From contig JAEQBH010002968.1 in the NCBI GenBank assembly GCA_016808115.1, positions 183,013 to 247,012 on the forward strand: a stretch of 64,000 nt of DNA. Reading direction: 5' to 3'. The stretch comes from Tetrastigma voinierianum. Its lineage: Eukaryota; Streptophyta; Magnoliopsida; Vitales; Vitaceae. The notes under the pieces are model-generated. The model was not told the DNA's origin and searched no databases. It was given only the letters and a program-made list of their open reading frames with translations. This document shows positions 11,240 through 22,888 of this stretch, piece after piece. The stretch's first letter is position 1; each line of letters opens with the position of its first letter. The position numbers and the translations under genes were made by a program.

Positions 11240-12640
11240 AAGAGAAGATTAACATCCCAGCTTGGGAGGCCCGATCAACCAATTTCCTTATGGTGTCAAG
11301 TTACTCTGAGGGCAGCGATTGTGCATATCGACAGGTTAACTCATGCAAGGAACTCCCTACTCAAAGCTTATGGATTTAATTCAGCAATGAGGTTTACGAT
11401 TGTGCATATCAATCATATGATTAAGAAGAAACTTGAACAACCATTTAAATATTAGTAAAGCCCTAGAGACCTTTTTGCAGAGTAAACACAATGAATATAT
11501 TAAATCTAGAAAAATTTTCACACAATAGAGTATACAAATAGCAACAAAAAGCAGAAGGAAAGAGGGCAACAAAACCTCCCACAATACAAGACAGTTTAAA
11601 GCCTAGATAAACAGAAGCCAACCTCCTGACAATCGGTAAACACAATAGACAACACTTTTCTAACGCACCACTTATCACATCGGTCGGACTAACATGGGGA
11701 ACCTACCTCAACCACGAGGACATAATCTAGATAATCACTTACAAACCACACTCCTTCCCTTTGCTTTGGTTTCCCTTTTGTTTAGCTTCTGATAATTAAC
11801 CAAGCATTCCAAACTTTAATCTCCCCAACCCAGCGATGCATGGTGAAGAGCTATCTCACGTTCTATCCAGCAGCGAGCCCAAAACTCATTAAACCATATA
11901 AGTTTGTTATAGAAGGTTACATAGGCTTTTACTTCGGTTAGACCTACTTGGGGCTTTTGAAATCCAAACGCCTTCTCACCACTCATCTCTAGCAGCATGA
12001 GAAGCTTGTCCCCGAGTTAATTCTTTGTGGCTTCCTAAATACATCTTCATCGAGATAGCACATACACACTTGTGAACATCTTCAACTTTTCAACAAAGAG
12101 TCCCCCTCTCCCCACCCTTAGACCATCCAAAACAAAGGATTTACCAACTAAGAATCATGTTGCTTCCTCTACAGAACTCATCGATATGACAGTGAGCATC
12201 AAAAGCGAAACATTGAACCTGCTCCATCGATAGAGCCCTTATACGCACCATAGGGGGCTAAAAAGCCCTCTTCCTTTTAGGCCCCTTCTGAACACACCTT
12301 CTTAGCCCAAACTTGTTTACTCTATAGAGCCTTTAGGGACCTTACTCAGGAGTGGTAAGTAGATAGAATAAAGTTGTGGAGCCTTATCTATCAAAGAAAT
12401 TATTTAAAGTACAAATCCCTCGAAACAACTTAAGCCTAGCAACATTTTTTCTTCTGATAACCCTAAGCTAAGTGTTGTATTTATTGACATATTCTTACCA
12501 TATTCCTTATTATGATTGTTTGAATATTTAAAGAAAACATTTAAAATATTGTAAAGGCCTATTAGAACCTCAAATCCCACGTGTCGCAGACTTGTGAGCT
12601 TTAGTGAGAGCTCTTTGATTAGTGGAAACATCAAACTTAG
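11240..12640 (-). mobile_element. Decayed LINE-like retroposon 3' part, copy A
   Basis: On the minus strand, frames with short matching peptides in both copies (e.g. KLIWFNEFW at 11816-11998 and 61694-62023) lead into a hydrophobic Phe/Leu/Cys-rich run. The sequence then ends as TTAATATATTC...GTTTACTCTGC.AAAAAGGTCTC, similar to plant L1 3' ends, followed by A-rich sequence near 11210-11240. I see no RT or RNase H motif, so the assignment is tentative. It could instead be a retroposed host sequence. Confidence 0.4.
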
Positions 12641-13118
12641 GAAAGACCTAGAGAATTGGATAGGCGAGTTGATGAACCACTATTTTTTTGTTTTTGTTTC
12701 TCTCTTATCTTGTTGCATTGTATTTCATTTTATGGCAATTGCATTCAAGTTTTACAATTGCATTAAGTTTAGCATCAATTAAAATTTGATTTATGGTCAA
12801 TCTACCTCCCCTCTTGAATATATAATTAGGTTGGATTAGTTTTGACTTGAGGAAAGTTCCATCTTATCTAACCAATCAAAAAAGGAAATAAACAAATAAA
12901 GAATAAGATTGGCATCTTATCTATGAGCAAGAGCATATACATGATAGATACAACAATGCTTTGTATAGGGATGTGCAAAATGTAAAACACAAAAACAACA
13001 AATTTATCTTATTATCATAGATGAAATTTAATCTGATCACAATATGTTAATACACTCTACTGTGTATGCATCATTCAAGAAGCATCACGATATTATAGTT
13101 TTACAATTTATTTGCTAC
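12641..13118. other. AT-rich duplicated spacer
   Basis: Shared with about 62600-63129. No feature recognised. Confidence 0.5.
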
Positions 13119-13297
13119 TGTTAAGTAATAGTTTCCTAATCCATTCAGGAATCTTTTCCTTCTTTCCTTTTCTCTTTAGTTTCTTAATTAGACTCTAACT
13201 TCGTTTCCTTTATTTTCTCTAACACTAGTATATAAATATGTATGTTCCTTCACTTTGTAAATCAATGAAAATCGATTCTTTTCTTCTCTTCCTGTCA
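13119..13297 (+). repeat. Short copia/TRIM-type LTR (179 bp)
   Basis: Begins TGTTAAGTAATAG and ends TTCCTGTCA. It is followed immediately by GTATCGAGCC, a one-base-deleted form of the initiator-methionine-tRNA primer site (TGGTATCAGAGCC). A TATA box is at 13231. Sequence after the primer site opens with an ATG (13357) of a gag-like leader. Short LTRs plus a Met-tRNA primer site are typical of plant copia and TRIM elements. The 3' part of the element is missing. Confidence 0.7.
13231..13238 (+). promoter_or_regulatory. TATA box in the short copia LTR
   Basis: TATAAATA in AGTATATAAATATG, about 67 bp before the LTR end. It is also preserved in copy B near 63241. Confidence 0.55.
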
Positions 13298-13650
13298 GTA
13301 TCGAGCCATAGAGAAATTGAAACTTATAAATTTAGGGTTTTGTCGTGTTTTCGATTATGGCAACTCATCTAGTGGTTGTGTCTCACTCCGGCCACTCCAC
13401 CTTTATCCTGGCTTGAACCCTCCGCCTCTGCTCCAGAACACTTCGCCATAGGAAAAAATTTATGATGATTTCTGTGTTGTGCCAGCTCAGAACCCTACCA
13501 TTAGGTTCATCGGGCTGATCTGGTCAATCAACTCTAACACCATCAATCAACAACGCCTCCACGTGCCATTCTCTTTGGTGTTCTCCACACGACCCAGCGT
13601 CTGGGCCATAGATTGACATCTTTAGGCTCTCATGACATCGATATGTAGTC
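13298..13650 (+). mobile_element. Copia leader/gag 5' remnant
   Basis: Lies directly after the primer-binding site. An ATG at about 13357 opens a short, GC-richer frame with stops. No gag core is reached before similarity to any element is lost near 13650. Confidence 0.45.
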
Positions 13651-15502
13651 TCTACTTTCCGCAAATTATTCCCAAGAGAATAAAATAAACCATCAACACA
13701 AAAACCAATAAGTTAAGTTTACATTCTTCATGAAGATAGGGAATGAATTTTAAAAAGCTAGCTAGTTTGATATAAAAACTATAATGTGAGATGATAAAAC
13801 ATATAAACAACAATGCTCATGACCAAAAGTAAAGTTTGAATATAGTGATGTAGATAGTTGGAACAAAACCAATATTGTGTCAACGAGTTACATGTAAAAA
13901 GTAACTACAATCAAGCAATTATTAAACAATGGGTTCTTTTGAGACATATAATATCACGCCAGACTATAATAGTCATCTGACAAGTAATGTGCACATCAAT
14001 GAAAGAAGTTTAGAAGGGAAAATAATGAAGAAGATGCATAACAATGAAGATTGAACTGCAATAATGTGCCCTTGAAAGAAATTACAAAACCTAACTGACA
14101 TCTTTAAACCAAGGCCAGAAATATATTGCCAAACCTTTAGAGCATGTTTTAGTTTAATTACAGTTTCATCATATTAGGCTAACTTGTGTTTGAGTAGTCT
14201 GACTAAACCTTGTCATGGGTGGACTTAGCTGAGTCAACTAGGACTAACCCCATATTCCCTATTTCCATTTTAATTTAGAATGAAATGGATAAATGATTGA
14301 ACAGAACTAGTGGAATTATATGGATGTTTCTTAATGGAGACTTACTTATAGTGGCTATATTGAAACTTGAACATTCCCTTTTCCGTGCTTGCCTTCCCGA
14401 TAGGCTATGTTCAAAAGCACCTTTGAAAGAAAAGGGAAAAAAAATTGCGAGAATACAGGTGTTTCTTAACGCCAGGTTTTCCAAATCAATAGTGTTAAAA
14501 AAAATCCCAAGACTAGTTTCGATCTAGAATTTATTCAATAGTGAAATCCCTTATGTAGATCCACTATTTGCAAACTTATGGGGCAGTATTTTAAAAATTG
14601 CCCACCTTACATAAAAAAAATAAGAGGTGAACTTCAATGGTCCTCAACCATTAAATACAAAGACCGGTTTTATGGAGTTTACTTTCAAAATATTTCATGG
14701 ACTCTCCAAAGAAGATTACATATGAAATATATTGTAGTGTCAATGAAATCAATACATTAATATACGCATAACAACATAAGCATTATCCATAATATGCCTA
14801 GTACATAAAACAAACACCTAGCCTACAAATTAAATGAACCCCAAATTCTAATCGATCAAAACAAAAAGAATCCCAGATTCTAACCGCAGTATAGAAAACT
14901 GACCATGCGGCTATGTTAACCTGATGCTCATCAGTCATCTCTAAAACACATTCATTTAATTTCGTTTATTGCATGCTTAGAAACTCTTCTTTAGAAAATA
15001 TGAAATCACTCAAAAACATTCCTTAAACATTCATTCGACATGGGAGATGGGATTGGAAATCGAAAATAGAAAACAATCAAACACTCAATGACTCACTCGG
15101 ATCTCAAAACAAGTCGATGACGGTAATGATAACATAAAATGTCAAAATGGACTGTCGTGTTGCTATCCTGCTGCAAGTGCAAAGAGAGGATTTAGGGTAA
15201 GATTCGGCGAGAGCGACGAATGAGAGTAAGGGTAACTTTCTAAATTTTCTTATATATGGCATCAAAAGCGACATCGTTTTTGATGCAAAAGTATCAAATG
15301 ACGTCGTTTGAATTTATTTTTAAATAATATATATGTTATTGAAGCGGTGGTTTCGTGTAAGCCGGCGGTTCTGATGTTCCTTTGTTGAACCACCATTGGT
15401 TCTGAGTTGGCTTAGGTTCGGTCGCGTGGTTTAACCATGACCCAGATCAGCGGTGACTGGCGATCGGACGGTCGGCTGGCGATTAGGATCCCGATGCGAA
15501 AA
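13651..15502. other. Copy-A-only AT-rich segment
   Basis: Together with 13272-13650 this is absent from copy B (junction in GAAAA). It contains no recognisable gene. Near 15245-15310 there are two ACGT-type direct repeats (GCGACATCGTTTTTGATG and AATGACGTCGTTTG), and 15370-15490 is GC-richer. Nothing else seen. Confidence 0.5.
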
Positions 15503-15663
15503 CATTGATTGTGGATATGGATAGATGGACCACTGTGCCATTACTACCTCTGGTATATATTGTTATACGGGTTGTTTATTGGGTAGGCTCCTCGAACAAA
15601 TGAGACTGCGCGTTTTGTGAAAATATGGATCGATAAATGGGACCTGGCGGTGTGGTATAGGGT

Positions 15664-16560
15664 TGTAAAACTGAAAATTCAAATTTTATGAAAAAGGGTA
15701 AAACGGTAATTTCAGTGAAAAATCTGAAATTTTTCTTGATCTCGGATAATGAAACGGACTTCACCGTTGGAATTGTATCGCGAAATCTAGTTACCCTATC
15801 AAATTCCGAGATAGTCGGAATTTCACGTTTTTTGAGGCACCGAGAGTAACGAGTGACACTTGACACTTGGCACTTGTTTAGAGGGCTCACATTGAGCCAT
15901 GTGTCAAATGGAGGGGAAAAGTCAAAAAGTCATTGGGATAATGATGTGTCACAGCTACAAGGATGGAAATCCGAGGATTTAAGATAAGTGGATAAGGGAA
16001 ATCCAAAGAGAGCCAATGAGAGGGTGACACATGGCAAGGGAGGACATCCCACTTGAGCATGTTGGAGCAAACCGGTAGAGGGAGGAAAAAGGGAAAAAGA
16101 GATAGAGAGAGAGAGAGAGAAAAGGGAGAGGAAGAGAAGATGAGAGAGAAGCCCTCATTCTTTCTAGTTTTCTCGGAGATCCGACCGTCGACATTCGTCG
16201 GAGCAAGAGGCAAGTTAGATCCTCACGAATTTGACTTGGTGGGGCCGAAAATGAGGAGTTTCAACAAATTTCAAAAAGGTAAGACATTTTTTCGATGTTA
16301 TTTATAGCTTAAAAGCCATTTAATGGCACGGTTTTCGAGTGGAGTAAGTGGTGGCACAGATACTGGGTCCAAAAAATTTTTAGGATCGGAGGCCCGAAAT
16401 GTTTGGAATTTGCTTGGGTAGTCGGTATGCGAAAATAAAATTTTCTAGGTTACGGATTGGTGAGTCAACGCTTGATTCAGCGGGTCATGACCCGACTAGG
16501 AGGGAGCTTGTTTGGTCGCCTGCGCACAGTGATAAAGTCCTTAGAGTGTCTGGCAACACT
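15664..16560 (+). repeat. LTR-X 5' part, copy A
   Basis: Starts TGTAAAACTGAAAATTC and contains the conserved ~190-bp LTR-X module (GGTAAAACGGTAATTTC ... GATCTCGGATAATGA ... CGCGAAATCTAGTTACC). It then has TGACACATGG-type boxes, a GA microsatellite near 16104 and a GC-richer leader. The 3' half of the LTR is missing, and the block meets an oppositely oriented LTR-X near 16560. The equivalent block at 63456 reaches the window end. Confidence 0.7.
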
Positions 16561-16939
16561 CTCTTAAGCTTTTCATTAATTCCCTTGTGTCCCCCTCATT
16601 TAACTATTTGATTTTTGACACATGGCTTAATCTAAGCCATTCATCTCCATCATCTCACTAATCATGTAACATGTGTCACATGGGTATATGTAATGGAAGT
16701 GACTTTGTCCACATCACATGTCTCTCGAGCAGTTTCACGACTTTTAGGTACCGGTGCCTTGAAAAACATAAAATTTCGAGTGTTTGAATTCGTGAAGTCG
16801 ACGTGTTAAGCTAGATTTGTGAGAGGCATTCCACGATGAAATGGATTTTGTCATACAAGATCTAGAAAAATTTTGGGTTTTGACCGAAATTACCGTTTTA
16901 CCATTTTTCAGAAAAATTAGATTTTCTCGGGGTTTCACA
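16560..16939 (-). repeat. LTR-X 5' part, inverted
   Basis: The reverse complement starts TGTGAAACCCCGAGAAAATC at 16939 and carries the same module (GGTAAAACGGTAATTTCGGT, then CTAGATCTTG). Its downstream match to the LTR at 38815-40764 extends through the boxes near 16690 and 16620. The left boundary is approximate. Confidence 0.7.
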
Positions 16940-17019
16940 ATATGTCTGTTCATTTTTCTTTTCCTTTTGAATTTTTATCCTTTTCTTTCCTTTTTTTTAT
17001 TTTTTTCTTTAATTTTTGG

Positions 17020-17320
17020 ATACATGGCTCACATTGCGTCATGTGTTCATCTCTCATTCGGGTCCGTTTCTGCCCCGAAACAATTTATTTCTTGTTAGTT
17101 CAATTTATTTTAAATGAACTTAGCTCAATCTATTTCTTAACTTCCGAGATTTTCATAAAAATCTCGTCCCTGGAGTCATTGGCAACTTATCACCAAGAAA
17201 ATTATAAAAATATTCCGACTGTTTCAGAATTCAACGAAACTTTTATGGGTTACTGGATTTCGCGAGACGAATCCAACGTCACAGTCTGTTTTGTCATCCG
17301 AGATCTAGAGAATTATTTGA
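17020..17320 (-). repeat. LTR-X fragment resembling the 56355 LTR
   Basis: The reverse complement includes TCTAGATCTCGGATGACA and CTCGGAAGTTAAGAAATAG, then AATAAATTGTTTCGGGG. It is colinear with 56410-56650. Both ends are truncated. Confidence 0.65.
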
Positions 17321-17429
17321 TGGTTCATGTAGGCAGTAGGGTGGGGTCTTTCCATTTTAGATCTATCTAGTCTTTCAGAAGTCAAACCACTACAGTGGAA
17401 TGACCTAAAAGGTAATATTGGGCTATGAA

Positions 17430-17580
17430 CAATGTTTTAAAAACCGAATCGGTGACTAAAATAAAAAAATTACCGGTTCATAGTTTTTGGGCCAAACCGA
17501 TGGTCAAACTCATAACGGGACTGGAAATATCACTAGTCGACAGTCCGATCAATCGGTTCGATCCGATTTTTAAAACATTG
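17430..17580. mobile_element. hAT-type MITE (151 bp)
   Basis: Imperfect terminal inverted repeats: the left end CAATGTTTTAAAAACCGAAT matches the reverse complement of the right end CAATGTTTTAAAAATCGGAT. The element is flanked by an 8-bp target duplication, GCTATGAA (17422-17429) and GTTATGAA (17581-17588), 7 of 8 identical. Size, 8-bp duplication and lack of coding capacity fit a non-autonomous hAT element. Confidence 0.8.
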
Positions 17581-17588
17581 GTTATGAA

Positions 17589-18287
17589 ACACTGGGTATC
17601 CCGGCTGGGTGAAACACCTCCCATATTGTGCATTCCTCCCAGCTAAGATGGAGCACCTCCATATTGCTCATTCCTAATTACAAGTGTACAAAAAGAGAAG
17701 AAAAGCATAATGAGTTCAAAATAAATATCCTATGCTTCATATCTTTCACATAACCTAATGTAAATAATTAACCTATTTTAAATAGTAAATAACCAAATAT
17801 CCTTACCAAAAAATGTGCCAAGATAAAGATTACTTAACCTAAAATATAAACTCATAACCTCCTTAATTTTGGCAAGAGTTTATATATATATAAGATAATT
17901 TTTATATATATATGAGATCCTCATATATAATTTTTTCAAGGAAAATTTATCATTTCTATAAAAAAAATTTAAATAGTTATAATATTATTTCAAACCATTA
18001 AGTAACAAAATTATTTATTTCTCATAGTAAATTTCTATTTCGAAGAAATCAAACATCTATAAAAGGAAGAAATTATTAATATAATATATTATATAATATT
18101 CCAACATTAATTGTATAAGCTAACCTTCTTCGGAAAAGCGAGCTTGCTATCATCTCGAATTCGAGGAATTGGTTTGTTTAAAATATTTGGTTAGAACTCA
18201 AATAACTTTAAATTTGTAAAGACCCTCTCCATGTTTTGCTTGAAGAATGACTCATTGTGGACAAAAATGTCCTTTGCCTATTTCATG

Positions 18288-18336
<49 letters not shown>

Positions 18337-19288
18337 CTTTTGAAAAGCCTTATTTTACAAGAAATATTGAGGATATTTTTTTAAATGAGGTCAAAATGGA
18401 TGAAAAGTTAAATTTCTAAAATTTATTTTTCGAAAGGTATTTTAATCAAATCGTGGTTTTCATTACTAGGTCCCTTTGCATCACTTCAATTGAACATATC
18501 CTGGAATATGTCCTTCATTGCTTCCCTTCTAGGTCCATCAAAATTGAGCTTAAAATAAATAATCCCCATAATGGGTAATCAAAATATAAGTCATTTAAGT
18601 TAAAAATAAAAATAAGTCATTTTGAAGTAAAACCAAAAACACAAAAACAATGAAGTTCATTTGCCTAAAGAGCCTATACTTATGTTGCCACCAGCAAAGA
18701 GAAAGAGACATCCATTGTGGTCGCTTTCAAATCGTTTTCTAAGAATCCAATCTCTTGGTTTTTATTTTTCTTACCAAGAACAAAGAGAAAGAGATATTTT
18801 CTTTCTTACCAAAAAAGAAAAAGAGAAGAGGGAGCTTAAAGCCTGGAAATCATCAATATGTGCATGTACTATGTAGATGCCTGTTTCACAGTGAACAGTG
18901 ACCATTTGGGTGTATTAATGAGTATCAAGAGGATCTTTGTGTGTTATAAAGAGAATAAATTTTTATTTAATTTAACTAATCCAATTCTTCATTTAGTTTT
19001 CCTTCTCAACTTCACCCGCTTGTGTTTCTTAATTATAAGTTACAACATAACAAAGTGATTTCCTTGTATCCAAACAAAACAGAGATTCAAAGAGAATAAT
19101 TACATAGGCGTATACAATCTCGTGCACTCATCCCTACTTGTCCTCTCTCATTTCTATCTAGGGCATCATTCCCAAAGGCCAAAACAAACAAGTGATTGCC
19201 GTTGGAGGCTGTTAAAAATAATATCCACTTAAGAGATATCAAGAAATATAATCCCATAGATTAATTTAAAAAACGGACTTACAATAGA
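17589..19288. other. AT-rich region, no gene recognised
   Basis: Contains an (AT)n microsatellite at about 18291-18334 and short frames without similarity. The frame at 18661-18876 is Lys/Arg-rich and arises from purine-rich sequence. Nothing supportable as a gene. Confidence 0.6.
18291..18334. repeat. (AT)n microsatellite
   Basis: About 22 uninterrupted AT dinucleotides. Confidence 0.95.
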
Positions 19289-20874
19289 TTACGAGTAAAA
19301 GAAAAAGCTATACAAGATACTGAGAATCATGATGGTAAAAAGAAAATAGTTTCCATGAGCGCCTCTCAGTTCCAGAGACCAGAGCAAAGGTCGGTATAGA
19401 AGAAATCGATACGGTGGTCTGGAAAAATCAATGCAGCTGCCGCTGAAATATACCAGCATGAGAGCAACTACACCACAAAAAAAATTCATAACAACAAAAA
19501 CTAAAAATTAAACAACAAAAAAAAATGAATGAATAAATAAAATTGAGCAATAAAAGTGAAGAAGAATTGGGGACAAATGTATGGAAAGATGAAGGATTGA
19601 GGACACCGAAATGGAAAGAGATGAATAATATTTAGTATTACCATTTGTCCATTACTTTTTTCAGCTCGTCATCTCCCTGAATGTTGTTTGTTTTACTAGA
19701 AATCTCCATGGACTGTGTTGGCGGCAAACTGTTGGAAATCTCCATGGACTGGGTTGGCGGTGGATTCATTTCTCTCTCTCTCTTTCTTTATTTCTTTATT
19801 TCGTGTCTCTTTGGAACTGTGGAACTGTGGAAGAAATATATAAGAAATCACTAAAAAATAACATCAAATATCAAATCTTTGACAACTAAGGAGGAAACAG
19901 TTGTAATATCAAATCAAATATCAAACAGCAAATCCCACGTATCTAGAATTAGAGGCGTTTCTTTTTCATAGGAAGCAACCTCTCAGCAAATCCCACGTAT
20001 CTGACAATAACTAAAGTAACTATTCTGGACTGAGCAAATTTATCTACTTACTCAATATTTTTCTTTCAGGTATTTGCAGCAAAAGTATTTTTTTAAAATA
20101 ATCAATCATGGTCAAATAAATCTTTTGGTGGTATTAAGATAGGGATAACAACAAGATATGTTTTTTTTTTTTATCATAAGATAGGGATAGTAACAAGACA
20201 AGTTTTTTCGAGTTTTTTCTCACATCCTTGTCTGGGATGTAATTAATATAATCAGTTTTTAGTAAGTTTGAGATTAATCCAGTATTGTTTAGTCTAACTT
20301 TACATAATTATATAAAAATGTTTTAAATTTATTATTTTTTATTTCAATATTTAATAATGATAAAAAATTGTATAATAAAATAAAATATAAAAAATTATAG
20401 TATTTCATTTATTTATAAGATCTATTAATTTTAATATAATAAAAAGTAAAAACAAAATTTAAAAATAAATGCAAATACAAATAAAAGCTAAACGATGTAG
20501 GTATGTAGGTATGGGAATTTCCTATTCACGACAAACCCACCTAATTTTTTAAATGGGATGAGAATGGAAAGAAATTTAAATAAATGAAATGGGATTTTGA
20601 TGTCCTAAAAGGCTAAACCCAAGAAATTGTGTTTAGTCGAATTTTTTGAATTTTTTGATGTCCTAAATTTATCTACTTGCAAGCCAATTTCATTGACCGT
20701 TTCTTTAAGGAATTAATATATTCAATTCAATTTTCAGCCTGATTTGCGGTTACAATTCATTCTAGTTCTCTTCCATATTAACACCGGATTTTTTTCCATT
20801 TTTATTTTTTCATAATTTTCTCTATAATTTTCTCTCTCCAAAATCATAAATTTACTTATTTATTATATTATTTC

Positions 20875-20890
20875 ACGTGCATATGCACGT
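20875..20890. other. 16-bp perfect palindrome ACGTGCATATGCACGT
   Basis: Exact self-complementary sequence containing two ACGT cores, in an otherwise almost pure A/T stretch. Confidence 0.9.
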
Positions 20891-21762
20891 ATACATTCTG
20901 AAGTATTTTAAAAATTTTATAGAATAAATATAAATAAAAAATATAAAAGCTAATTTTATTTATAAATAGAAATAATATAAAAAATATTAATATAACTTCG
21001 TTCATTCAACAAAAAATTAGCAATGATAATTTTACCATTATTTAATTTAAAAATCTTTGAAGATAGGTAAGAGTTATATATTAAAATATTTATATTATTA
21101 TTTTTATATTTTTGACAAATGATTTAATAATTAGTTTGTAAAAAATGTAATAATCACAATAATAAAACCCAAATAACCTAACATTTATAATTATACTTTT
21201 AAATATTTATATTGTTATTTTCTAGGTAAAAAAATTAATATTATCTTCTGAAAAATATTAATATTATCTATTATATTTTTTAGATTCCTTTTAAAAAAAT
21301 AATTTTAGATATTAACATTTATATATATATATATAAGTAAAGTAATATTATGATAATTTTACTATCAGTTAACATTTTATTTTTATTTTGAGAATTTATT
21401 TTAATATTCTATAAAATTTTAAAATATAAACTAGATCCATATTTATAAATACAAAAAATAAATTATATATGCAACATTAGTAAGAATTTTAGAATTTACT
21501 TTTGTATTATAATATTAGTATTATTATAGATGAATGTATTTTTGTATTAAAAATTAATCTATTTTAAATTAATAGTAGTTAATAATAATTTGTTAAAAAT
21601 CAATCGATAAAATTATTTTAAAGTAAAATAAATTTATAAAATTTTATTTCAAATTTTAACATTTATTTATTTATTAGATGATTAATTATTATACATAAAT
21701 ATATATTTTTATATATTGTAGCATATGGAGTACACATAATACTTAAGAGTTTAAAATAAATA

Positions 21763-21787
21763 AGGGTGGGGGTGGCTAGGGATGGGG
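21763..21787 (+). other. Potential G-quadruplex motif
   Basis: Four G-runs of at least three with loops of 1, 6 and 2 bases (GGGTGGGGGTGGCTAGGG, then ATGGGG), isolated in an AT-rich context. Confidence 0.7.
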
Positions 21788-22244
21788 ATAGTCATATTCT
21801 ATAAAATAAAAAAAAACTATAAGAATATAAAAGTAGATCCAAATTCCAACATATGAAAATTATAAATTTTAGAATTTAATTATTACATATGAATTTTATA
21901 TGTGATTATTATTAGTATAAATAGATGTGATTATTCAATTTATTTCAGTAAATTAATTTTTTATAAAAAAATAATTATTTATTTATTTTGATTTTTGAGG
22001 TCATTAGGTGACAATCTCTTTGTTTGTAATTGTAGTAATTATCTTTAAAAAGTACATTAGTATATATTTACATATAGTACTTATGGTAAATCATGATGCA
22101 CCAACAACAACCAACCAGCTGTTATTGGCTAAAACAAGGAGAACACTTCAATATTGGAGGTTGACTACTGCATTATCAGCAAAGAAAAGAAAAACCACAT
22201 GTTGACTAATTGTAGTCGATCCATATTAAAATCTTCTAAAGGGA

Positions 22245-22888
22245 TGCATTATAAAACCGAGGAAAAATCAATTTTTCTAAAAAATGGTAAAACGGTAATT
22301 TCGGTTGGAAACCGGAAATTTTTTAGATCTCGGATGATGACATGGACTTCACCGTTAAATTCTTCTCGTGAAATCTAATTACTGTCGAATTTCATTGGTT
22401 AGGAACGATGAAATTTCATATTTTTAAATTATCAGTGTCGGGTGACACATGGCGTGATCTTGTGGATTCCACTTAGCATCTTAAGGGGAGTGACACATGG
22501 CATGACGTGGTGCACTTGTATGAATCAGCTCATATTTTCCAAGTCTCAAGTGGAAATAATGGGAAAGATAAGCAAAGAAAATAAGAAAAAGTAATTGGGA
22601 AAAATAGGAATGAGCCAGTGGTAAGTTAGGAAAGTGAGGAAACTTCCCGCTCTTTTGGATCAAATTCGGTAGATAAGAATGAAGGGGAAAGAAAAGGCCA
22701 AAGGGAGAGAGAGGAGGAAATCTGACATAAAAAGAAAAGGAGGGGAGGAGGAAAAGAAAAAGGGGATTTTCTCGACGTTCCGACGGTCAAAGCTCGATGG
22801 TCCGAGAAGAAAAGTCGATCCACGAATCGAGAGCTACGCGTGGGTACCAAAATCTTGGAGTTTCGTCAAACTCCATGAGGTAGAGAAC
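22245..22888 (+). repeat. LTR-X 5' part, truncated by copia fragment
   Basis: From TGCATTATAAAACCGAGG it carries the LTR-X module (GGTAAAACGGTAATTTCGGT, GATCTCGGATGATGA), two TGACACATGGC boxes and the leader ending CAAACTCCATGAGGTAGAG. At about 22888 it stops abruptly at copia coding sequence. Confidence 0.7.

Larger units (their letters stand above)
3494..16220 (+). repeat. Segmental duplication, copy A
   Basis: This segment is colinear with 40765-64000 in the same orientation. Shared landmarks in order: the 3' part of the solo LTR, the CACATA-type microsatellite, the exons at 7153-9056, a SINE, the exon at 10428-10461, a LINE-like relic, a short copia LTR, and an LTR-X 5' end. By eye about nine bases in ten agree, with many small indels. 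Copy A is shorter because copy B carries later insertions. The right limit is unknown because copy B runs off the window. Confidence 0.9.
19289..22244. other. Very AT-rich region, no gene recognised
   Basis: Contains a local ~40-bp direct repeat (GAAATCTCCATGGACTG twice, 19699-19752), a perfect 16-bp palindrome at 20875, and a G-rich island at 21763. The minus frame 19289-19489 is a hydrophobic 66-codon ORF without recognised similarity, which I do not call. The region could be decayed retroelement, but I cannot place it. Confidence 0.5.

Noticed and set aside
15887..16213. Overlapping minus ORFs rich in Ser/Leu/Phe (also 63736-63997)
   Set aside because: They read the GA/CT microsatellite of the LTR-X leader. 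Low complexity, within an LTR.
16744..16953. Recurrent peptide KNGKTVISV in short frames (also 22154-22378)
   Set aside because: It is the translation of the conserved LTR module. Other copies have it out of frame, so the conservation is at the DNA level.
18661..18876. Possible small basic protein
   Set aside because: Purine-rich sequence gives Lys/Arg/Glu runs. No similarity or gene signals.
19289..19489. 66-codon hydrophobic minus ORF
   Set aside because: Isolated, no splice or promoter context, no recognised motif.
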